Shown: in pieces, positions 33,945 through 40,495 of the stretch
Layout of the letters: the number at the start of each line of letters is the position of its first letter
How positions within the stretch are numbered: position 1 is the stretch's first letter
From: CAZOKZ01 sp964580585
GTDB taxonomy: Bacteria; Sumerlaeota; Sumerlaeia; SLMS01; JAHLLQ01
DNA: 44,973 nucleotides
Assembly: GCA_964580585.1 (NCBI GenBank)
Contig: CAZOKZ010000038.1
Location: forward strand, 1 to 44,973
Direction: 5' to 3'
Notes under the pieces: model-generated
The model's database searches: none
The model's input: only the letters and a program-made list of their open reading frames with translations
What the model was told of the DNA's origin: nothing
Made by a program: the position numbers and the translations under genes

Positions 33945-34264
33945 TTCAAGGCTTCCCTTTTGGCCCTTTAAAGCGCTCCATTTGTGCGTTTCGAGGAACT
34001 TGGTCGAGAAGACCATTGCCGGAAAAATTGGGTCAAGGTTAGTTTAGTTCACTGGAAACAACTTTTCGCGCATCGTCCTTCGGACTTGCATTTATTTGGA
34101 ACGCGAGATGAATGCCACTTGAGAAAATGGTATCGCGTTTGCCATTGATGGCACAATCGTCAATCATCTCATATGGAAATTGAATGAAACGAAAGGCTTG
34201 CGCCGGGCGGACGGCACCCCAGCATCGGCATTCAAGATGTTTCGATGATGCAACTGAGGAACCA
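33945..34264. other. divergent intergenic region between mcsA and a kinase gene
   Basis: This 320-base gap separates the divergent mcsA and kinase genes and should hold promoters for both. I see no convincing paired -35/-10 boxes, no CIRCE repeat (TTAGCACTC-N9-GAGTGCTAA) and no clear CtsR heptad repeat. The part at 34080-34180 is more AT-rich than the genes. Confidence 0.5.
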
Positions 34265-34948
34265 ATGGGAAGAAAACGACACACTTCACCAGCGCCTGTA
34301 CCGGGGGCCGAGTCGCTGAAATCGGCGGCTTCCTGGGTGCAACCGGACGTATGGAAGCTGCAACGCGATGGACGCGTGGTGGTTTGGAAAACGTTTCGGC
34401 GCAGCCCTTGGTTTCTACGGATGACGCTATGCCGGTGGATGGCAAGACGCGAAGCACGGAATTTAAAAATTCTTCAAGGCCTCGATTGGGCGCCTGTTTT
34501 TCTTGGTATGCCGGAGCCAACGACAATCGAGATGACATTTCTCGAAGCGGCTCCGGTGCCGGAGAAAAAATTTACGTTGGATTCCGAGTATTTCGACCGG
34601 TTGTGGAAGGTGATCGATGAAATGCACACCCGTGGTTTGAATCATGGCGATCTGCGGCGAAAGAACTTGCTTTGCAGTACCCGCGATGGCTCCCCATTGA
34701 TGGTGGATTTCGCCCAGTGCATGTATTGTCCTTCGCGCAAGTCGCTGTTTTTTCGGCTGGTGCAGCGGCGCGCATACGATGTCGATCGAATAACCTTTCT
34801 GAAGTTGAAGGAATGGTACATTGGGACGAAAAATATTACCGCCGAAGAGAAAGCTGCGGTGCGCAACCGGCCGTTTCACTTGCGAGTGGGCCAGTTTTTG
34901 AAGAAGCAAGTGTACCGGCGGATCAAACATGCCATCCTGCGAAAATGA
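34265..34948 (+). CDS. Kdo/WaaP-like lipopolysaccharide kinase
   Basis: The 227-residue protein shows a small protein-kinase-like fold: a likely ATP-anchoring Lys in VVVWKTF, the catalytic loop motif HGDLRRKNLL with its Asp, and VDFAQC in place of DFG. This pattern is that of the Kdo kinase/WaaP and RIO-like group, which phosphorylates lipopolysaccharide core sugars at the inner membrane. The basic C-terminus (FLKKQVYRRIKHAILRK) could contact membrane. The ATG at 34265 has GAGGA six bases upstream; an earlier ATG at 34184 lacks this. It precedes a WecG-like gene by 39 bases. Confidence 0.75.
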   Translation: MGRKRHTSPAPVPGAESLKSAASWVQPDVWKLQRDGRVVVWKTFRRSPWFLRMTLCRWMARREARNLKILQGLDWAPVFLGMPEPTTIEMTFLEAAPVPEKKFTLDSEYFDRLWKVIDEMHTRGLNHGDLRRKNLLCSTRDGSPLMVDFAQCMYCPSRKSLFFRLVQRRAYDVDRITFLKLKEWYIGTKNITAEEKAAVRNRPFHLRVGQFLKKQVYRRIKHAILRK

Positions 34949-34987
34949 TCCGGTGAAATTTCCCTTCACAAAACGTGGAGTTCAGGC

Positions 34988-35764
34988 GTGAACGAATTTC
35001 CAACCCTTGAATTGTTCAGCGTGCCTGTGGCCGCGATAACCGTCGATGAATTCATCGATCGGTTGTTGTCGTGGGCTTCCGAGGGACGGAGTTCTGAAAC
35101 GCCAAAGGTTATCGGCTACCTGAACGCGCACACGGTGAATCTGGCCCATCGAGACGTTGAATATTTTGCCGCGTTGAAACGGTTTGCGCTGGTTTACGCG
35201 GACGGCATGGCAGTGGTTCGAGCTGCCCCTCGTTTGGCAGGCGGAGCGCTGCCTGAGCGCATCAACGCGGGCGATTTTTTGCGCCGGTTTTTGTGGAGCG
35301 CTTCCGCGCGGAAATTTCGTGTGGCGTTTGTTGGGTCTCAGCAGCAAACGGTGGATGCTTGTGTCGAGGCGATGCGTTGCGAAGTGCCAAACCTCGATGT
35401 CTGTTTTGTAGCGAACGGTCATTTTGTACGCGGTGGGCGAGAGGAACAGAGCATCCTCGATGGACTGCGGGACGCGAATCCGGACATTGTTTTGATCGGG
35501 ATGGGAAGCCCGCGCCAGGAAGCCTGGGCATTGGATCATGCGGCGGAAATCGGCGCGCCGGTGCTTTGGTGTGTCGGGGCGTTGTTTGAGTATTTCGCCG
35601 ACCGAAAACGCGCACCTGTCTGGATGCGCGAATGGGGGCTGGAATGGTTATTTCGGCTAGTGCTCGAACCGCACCGACTGGCGGGGCGGTACTTGTGGGG
35701 GAACATGCTGTTTATGTGGCGCGTTTGGCGGGCTCCAACTACTCGCCTCGATTCTGGGCAATGA
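34988..35764 (+). CDS. WecG/TagA/CpsF family glycosyltransferase
   Basis: The 258-residue GT26 protein shows LNAHTVNLAHRD, the acidic site YADGMAVV, the FVGSQQQTV segment, IGMGSPRQEAW and the C-terminal RAPVWMREWGLEWLFRLVLEPHRL. The family adds a ManNAc-type sugar to a lipid-linked GlcNAc in making surface polymers. The conserved basic C-terminus probably anchors it at the membrane. The start is GTG with GGAG seven bases upstream. With the preceding kinase it forms a two-gene surface-glycan unit; the acceptor is unknown. Confidence 0.9.
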   Translation: MNEFPTLELFSVPVAAITVDEFIDRLLSWASEGRSSETPKVIGYLNAHTVNLAHRDVEYFAALKRFALVYADGMAVVRAAPRLAGGALPERINAGDFLRRFLWSASARKFRVAFVGSQQQTVDACVEAMRCEVPNLDVCFVANGHFVRGGREEQSILDGLRDANPDIVLIGMGSPRQEAWALDHAAEIGAPVLWCVGALFEYFADRKRAPVWMREWGLEWLFRLVLEPHRLAGRYLWGNMLFMWRVWRAPTTRLDSGQ

Positions 35765-36104
35765 TCAGTCGAATTCTTCTCCCAGCCAAAACATCAGCCA
35801 TAACAACGCGTGCTCAACACGAGCCATGTAGCCGTCGATGCGGTTTTCAGGATGGGGCATGAGGTATGGCATGGGACACCTCCCAGGCGGAATATCCAAC
35901 TGCAAGTAACTTTGTCATCCGGTGGGAAAAAAAGCAAGGAAATTGCCGGGGAATTCGACCCGACGAGGCGACTCGCCTCCTGCAGAATCGTTGCCTGGAT
36001 AAAGAACAGTCGCCCCTATCGCGTGGGATCCCAAGCGACGGGCGACTGTCCTAAACGGAGGGAGTCGCAAAAACGGGCGACAATTTTTGCCGCCAAGGTG
36101 CTGC
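35765..36104. other. non-coding region with strong inverted repeats
   Basis: I support no gene in this 340-base gap. It holds a 7-bp inverted repeat (35965-35971 with 35973-35979) and a long compound hairpin (36006-36049). A 102-codon + frame crosses it but has no ribosome-binding site and runs over the next gene. Confidence 0.6.
36006..36049 (-). terminator. compound hairpin, probable terminator of the 99-residue gene
   Basis: A 10-bp perfect outer stem (36006-36015 with 36040-36049) encloses a 4-bp stem (36019-36022 with 36035-36038) and the palindrome TGGGATCCCA. On the - strand it is followed by TCTTTATCC. It lies about 55 bases past the stop at 36105. Confidence 0.6.
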
Positions 36105-36404
36105 CTATTCGTGTGTGATGCACGAGAAAGCCATGCGTACGGATTCTTCCGTGCTTTGCCGCATCACATCCATGATGACGGGTTCTTCCTCGCGAAAAAT
36201 CATGGGCGAGGAATCGTTTTCGAGGCATTCGATATGTTGGGCCAACGATTCGCATGTGAGCGCAATCAGCGTCAGACGATGACGCAAAACATCGATTGCT
36301 TCTGTGTGCGAATGGGTAAATTGGCTTTCCCGTATCGCGTTGTGGGCCGTTTTCTGGATGTCATCCAGACCCGCCCGTACTTCGGACAGTTCCGAGACGT
36401 TCAT
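36105..36404 (-). CDS. 99-residue helical protein, unknown
   Basis: The short product is predicted helical (LSEVRAGLDDIQKTAHNAIR, then AIDVLRHRLTLIALTCESLA) with no signal or membrane segment. It has two cysteines near the middle and one near the end. No family is recognised. A strong ribosome-binding site (AGGAGG, nine bases before the ATG) and a downstream compound hairpin support a real, separately transcribed gene. Its neighbours do not suggest a function. Confidence 0.72.
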   Translation of the reverse strand: MNVSELSEVRAGLDDIQKTAHNAIRESQFTHSHTEAIDVLRHRLTLIALTCESLAQHIECLENDSSPMIFREEEPVIMDVMRQSTEESVRMAFSCITHE

Positions 36405-36544
36405 GAGACATCCCTCCTATTTCTGGAATCATCTTTACGGGTACCAAAAACGCGAAGGGATTGCAATCTTTTTCCAGTTAAATTTTCGATTTAGACCGTG
36501 TTCTGAAAACATTAAGCTATAATGCAGGTTTGGGCGGGCGGGAA

Positions 36545-38884
36545 TTATTTCCCGCCCGTTTCTCCCTTCTGTAACGGCTTGGGCAGGTCCGTAGATTTCT
36601 CAATTCCTTCCGGGCCAATGACGACCTTGAAGTCGTTCAAAATCAACGTGATGCGCTCTCCAAGCGATAGCGCTTTTTTCAACTCCGGATACTGCTCGAT
36701 CAACTTGGTGTGCGCCTCGCTCAGGTACTTGACTTCGAGCGTTTTCTTCCCCTCGAAGCTTGTTTTTTCGATCCAGGTATCGCCGATCAACTCGAACGTC
36801 CGTCGATGGATTTTCTTTACGCGCACCTGGATGTTCTGGTCCTTCACGCTGGAGAGTGTTTCGGCGGATTTTCGTTCCTGCAATTCACGCGCGGCGGCCA
36901 CGGATTCTTCGCCCGATTGCGCCCGAAGCGCATGGGTAGAGGAGGAGGCCGAACGTGGCGGCGGAGCGGATTGAGCAGTGGACTTTTGCATCGCCCAATC
37001 GTTTGAGGCAGCGGGTGGCGGTGCCGCGAACGCTGATGCTCCACCATTTGGCGCAAAAACATCGGGTGCCGAATTTAACTCGTAAAGAGGCATTGGAGTC
37101 ATGGCCTGTGGTTGCACGCGGGCGAAATCATCCCGTCCGCGACGCCCGTCGAGTTCCGAATCCTCGACGGCCAGGTAGCTGGTGTACGGCGTGATCAGAT
37201 TGAATTCTTCACCGAGCGCGATGACTTCTTCGCGCAGTTCCCGGTCTTCGCCGTGGCGACGGATTTCTTCCAGCAGATAACCGACTTTGCGATTCGCCCA
37301 AAGGGCTTCGATGGTCGAGGTTTTCGTGTCGGTTTCTTTCGGAAAGTTGGTTTCCAACACTTCCTGATAGGGTTGATCCCCAACTAATCCCGCCAATGTT
37401 ACGGTGGTGGGGCCATGGCCTTTATATCGGCCAAAAACGAGCAGGTTTTGTCCACGGAAGAGGTCGGGCAATTTGGCCGGATAGATGTCGTGAATTTCCA
37501 CTTTGGGAATCGAAAGATTCAGATCGGTCAACACGGGATAAGCGACCGAATCGAAGAAGCCCGAAACTTTGACTTCGATGTCTTCGTCGGGTGTGATATA
37601 GGCGGACACCGCACGCGTATCGCTGGCGATGGCGTCAAGCAGGTGCGTGTTAACATCATATCCTACACCGAGTGAAAACACACGTAAGCCGTTTTCGTTC
37701 ATCGATTCCAGACGGCGTAAAATCTGGCTTGGTTCGGTAACGCCAACCGTGGGCAATCCATCGGTTAAAAACACGATCTGATGCAGACCAGTTCCTGTAT
37801 TTTGTTCGATCGCTTTGCTTAAGGCGGCTTCGATATTGGTGCCGCCGCGGGCGCGAATGGAAGAAATGAACTCGTTGGCTTTTTTGATATTTTCAGGTGT
37901 GGCGGCGATCGGCTCGCGATGGAAGGTTTCCACGCCGGTGCTGAACGTGATCAAGTTGAACGTGTCTTCGGGGCCTAACGCCCCAAGACATTGAACCAAT
38001 GCATCGCACGCTTTGCCGATTTTGCCGCCTTCATTCATCGAACCGCTGACATCGAGCACAAACGTCACGTTTTTCGGTACCGGCTTGGCCAACGCTCCTT
38101 CGGCAGGGGGCGTGATCATCAGCATGAAGGTACCGTCTTCGTCCGCTTCCGGGCGATAGGCCACCATGTGCATGTTCAGCCCTTCGCCTTCGGGGGCGAA
38201 CAGCAGCGTGAACCCATGATCGGCCCCGGGAACGTAATCAGGTACAACCACGTCGATGTGTTTCCCGTCTTTGCTGGGCGACCAATCGACGATATGAGTG
38301 GGCGAGTACACGGTGCCGAGGGGTTCGTCCCAATGGATCGAGAGTTGAAAGTCGGTTTCTAGAACCGGGACGAAGCGTTTCGGTCCTCCGTCGGCGAAAT
38401 TGAATGCATACATTTCGCCTTCGCGGCGAATCGGTTGTGCGAAGGATAGTTCAATCGGCATGTCGCCGCGCGCGGGAATAGGAAACACACGCATACTGAA
38501 CGTTTGCGCATCGATGTATTCCAGTAACCCGGGGTCTTGCATTCGGCGCACGATGCCCGTGTAGATTTCACGCGCTTGCTCACGTTCGAGCGCCGTGGCG
38601 TGGACTTCCTGCCCGTTGATCACCATCGAAAAGTCAGTGACTTGGGCGTCTTTGGGCAGCGGGACGAGGAAGGTGCCTTCGAGTTGGCGGTTGTAGGGAT
38701 TGTGGAAGACTTGCTTGAGATGCGTGCGGGCGACGGGACCGTCGATGCGCACATCGATGACTTGGCTTTTGATTTCGAGGGGGGCGTATTGCGCGTCGGT
38801 GGGAACCAGAATGGTGAGGGCGCGGCTTTCGAGCGGCAAGACGGCCAGCAAAACAGCAAAAATAAAAAGAACGACGCGATTCAT
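36545..38884 (-). CDS. secreted VIT and von Willebrand A domain protein
   Basis: The 779-residue protein has a signal peptide (MNRVVLFIFAVLLAVLPLESRA), a VIT domain (about 25-160, with HNPYNRQLEGTFLVPLP and EREQAREIY) and a VWA domain (about 270-450) with metal-site motif DVSGSMNEGG, RGGTNIE and LTDGLPT. A middle beta region and a low-complexity Ala/Pro/Ser stretch (about 600-660) precede a C-terminal domain. Bacterial VIT-VWA proteins are envelope proteins of mostly unknown role, with some marine or metal-linked members. The ATG at 38884 has GGGAGG nine bases upstream. The stop codon lies inside a short hairpin (36535-36558). Confidence 0.9.
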   Translation of the reverse strand: MNRVVLFIFAVLLAVLPLESRALTILVPTDAQYAPLEIKSQVIDVRIDGPVARTHLKQVFHNPYNRQLEGTFLVPLPKDAQVTDFSMVINGQEVHATALEREQAREIYTGIVRRMQDPGLLEYIDAQTFSMRVFPIPARGDMPIELSFAQPIRREGEMYAFNFADGGPKRFVPVLETDFQLSIHWDEPLGTVYSPTHIVDWSPSKDGKHIDVVVPDYVPGADHGFTLLFAPEGEGLNMHMVAYRPEADEDGTFMLMITPPAEGALAKPVPKNVTFVLDVSGSMNEGGKIGKACDALVQCLGALGPEDTFNLITFSTGVETFHREPIAATPENIKKANEFISSIRARGGTNIEAALSKAIEQNTGTGLHQIVFLTDGLPTVGVTEPSQILRRLESMNENGLRVFSLGVGYDVNTHLLDAIASDTRAVSAYITPDEDIEVKVSGFFDSVAYPVLTDLNLSIPKVEIHDIYPAKLPDLFRGQNLLVFGRYKGHGPTTVTLAGLVGDQPYQEVLETNFPKETDTKTSTIEALWANRKVGYLLEEIRRHGEDRELREEVIALGEEFNLITPYTSYLAVEDSELDGRRGRDDFARVQPQAMTPMPLYELNSAPDVFAPNGGASAFAAPPPAASNDWAMQKSTAQSAPPPRSASSSTHALRAQSGEESVAAARELQERKSAETLSSVKDQNIQVRVKKIHRRTFELIGDTWIEKTSFEGKKTLEVKYLSEAHTKLIEQYPELKKALSLGERITLILNDFKVVIGPEGIEKSTDLPKPLQKGETGGK

Positions 38885-39065
38885 GGGACAACCCTCCCCG
38901 ATGGTGGACATGATGGTGCTCGGTTTGTCGGACAATCCCGGCGGGGGAGAGGTTCCCGGGATGGGAACTTATGTCATAAAGCATTTGGATAAGACAGCGA
39001 AATTTGATACCGTTTTTACGTTGAATGTCGCCTGCAAGCGATTGTTTGGTGAGGTGTTGGCTTGG

Positions 39066-39746
39066 TCAGTGCTTTTCGTCCTCATCGGTGCGCAAGTTTG
39101 CAGACCACTCGCAGAATGCGTTTACGCCTAATGTGTACAGAATCACAACGACCGCTGCAATGACCGGCGCACCCACCATACCGAGTATGGGAATGGTTTG
39201 GACCAGATAGGCCCCAAGTGCTAATCCCCCGCTTCCGACCGCAAACTCCGGAGTAATAGTTGGAATGTTCTTGTCGCCTTTCGCTTGCCCTATAACGCTC
39301 TCGACCTTCTTTCTGATCTCAGGATCGCCGCAGATGTATTTTCTTAGTGTGCGTGCAAAGTATCCAAAGAAACCCGTTTCGTGTTGGGCGTCCAGGGCCA
39401 ATTGATAAACAGACATGCTGTCGTAATAAGGTGAATCAACAGCCAGTTCGCGACGTATTTGTGCAAGTGTTTGATATTGCCAAGTCCTCGTTTTTTCAGG
39501 GGTATCGAACTGCTCAGGGGGTTCAAGATGCCATGCGCGATACGCACCAGTACGGTACGAGGGCGCAGTGAGAGATTCTGATGTGGCAAAAGGCTCCTTC
39601 AATATCACACCTACGAGTCGGCCAATACGCACGGCACTCCGCTGTGGATTACGGTCACTCGCGATATCCTGCAATGCCTCACGGTACTCTTCACGAGCCA
39701 ACGAGTCGAGCTGAGTAAAACCATACTGGAGTGTTTGATCATCCAT
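39066..39746 (-). CDS. orphan protein with two C-terminal membrane helices
   Basis: The 226-residue product has a soluble helical N-terminal part (about 1-150) and then two hydrophobic segments (about 164-184, FAVGSGGLALGAYLVQ, and 188-210, MVGAPVIAAVVVILYTLGV), ending in an acidic soluble tail (NLRTDEDEKH). I do not recognise it. The ATG at 39746 has a near-perfect AAAGGAGGT seven bases upstream and was chosen over Met at 39776. It stands alone between the VIT-VWA gene and a repeat-rich gap. A role in membrane-linked conflict systems is conceivable but nothing seen proves it. Confidence 0.75.
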   Translation of the reverse strand: MDDQTLQYGFTQLDSLAREEYREALQDIASDRNPQRSAVRIGRLVGVILKEPFATSESLTAPSYRTGAYRAWHLEPPEQFDTPEKTRTWQYQTLAQIRRELAVDSPYYDSMSVYQLALDAQHETGFFGYFARTLRKYICGDPEIRKKVESVIGQAKGDKNIPTITPEFAVGSGGLALGAYLVQTIPILGMVGAPVIAAVVVILYTLGVNAFCEWSANLRTDEDEKH

Positions 39747-40263
39747 CGCAGAACCTCCTTTCTGTACGCCTAACAATTAATTCTACAATTTCTTTTGTTC
39801 CTTCCCAATGTCCTTAACTGTCAAGGGTAATAGACGTTAATTCTTAGAAATATAATCGTTGTTTCTTCCCATACGCTCGATGTTCGGATTCACGTCTATT
39901 ACGGCCCGCCGGTTTGTCTGGAAGGACGTTGGAATTCGACAAAAAGAACAAATTTTTGAACATTTGCTGGTGAAACTAAGGGGCGCTTCCGACCCGAGTC
40001 CGGCGGACGCGCTCAAATGGCGGGATTTACGGTAGGTTAATGGTAGGGTAATGGTGCTGTCGGGTAGTGCAAGGTTAGGGGTGGGTAGGGTTAACATTGC
40101 TTTAATGGTCGGTGAAAGAACGGTTTTTAACTTTTTCTGGAAAAGAACGGCACGCTTAGCGGTGCTTTCCGGACAGGCTATTATTGATCTTCACAGGAAC
40201 GATTGTCGTCGATTTTAGCGGTCGGGTTCCGGTTAGAAGCACGGTGATTTTACGGGATATTTC

Positions 40264-40354
40264 GCCCTTTCAGGGCTTGAAAAACCTGCCTTTGACTCCT
40301 AGGGCGGCGCGCTTCGCGCTTGCCCTAGGCTAAGGAATGATGCCCCGTTGGGGC
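40264..40354. repeat. REP-like element of three palindromes
   Basis: Three inverted repeats follow each other: GCCCT..AGGGC (40264-40276), a long one with arms CCTAGGGC (40298-40305) and GCCCTAGG (40322-40329) enclosing a further GCGC..GCGC, and GCCCC..GGGGC (40342-40354). Modular palindromes of this type recur as intergenic REP-like repeats in many bacterial genomes. Only one copy is in this window, so its repeat status is inferred. Confidence 0.5.
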
Positions 40355-40433
40355 AACGAAACGATGGTGTTTGTCGGAAATCGCAGACGTCTAAAGGGCG
40401 TAAACCTCTTTTGTGAAGACCAATAAAGAGGGT

Positions 40434-40472
40434 AAAAAAGAAGCGGCGACAGCCCCCTAAGCTGCCGTCGCC
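40434..40472 (-). terminator. intrinsic terminator of the first GH13 gene
   Basis: On the - strand GGCGAC..GTCGCC (arms 40445-40450 and 40467-40472), extended inward by AGC/GCT with a three-base bulge, is followed by CTTCTTTTTT (T run complement of 40434-40439). It lies 24 bases after the stop. Confidence 0.75.
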
Positions 40473-40495
40473 CCTCTCCGTTAGAACAATCGAGG

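Larger units (their letters stand above)
39747..40495. other. 749-base gap with palindromic element and G-rich tract
   Basis: No supported gene lies here. It contains a G-rich tract (40046-40090), a three-palindrome repeat-like element (40264-40354) and the terminator of the GH13 gene (40434-40472). A short - frame at 39837-40097 has no ribosome-binding site and is rejected. Confidence 0.7.

Noticed and set aside
35810..36118. + strand 102-codon frame after the WecG-like gene
   Set aside because: It runs through the inverted repeats and into the 99-residue gene on the other strand, with no ribosome-binding site.
36535..36558. Hairpin (10-bp stem) containing the VIT-VWA stop codon, as a terminator
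   Set aside because: The - strand sequence after the stem (GCCCAAACCTGC) has no T run and the stem overlaps the coding end, so I do not call it a terminator.
40021..40090. Short GGTAGG(G)TTA/TAATGG repeats as a CRISPR or telomere-like array
   Set aside because: Units are irregular, very short and without spacers; no cas genes are in the window.
39837..40097. - strand 86-codon frame in the repeat-rich gap
   Set aside because: No ribosome-binding site, Ser/Thr/Arg-rich random-looking translation, and it overlaps the G-rich tract.
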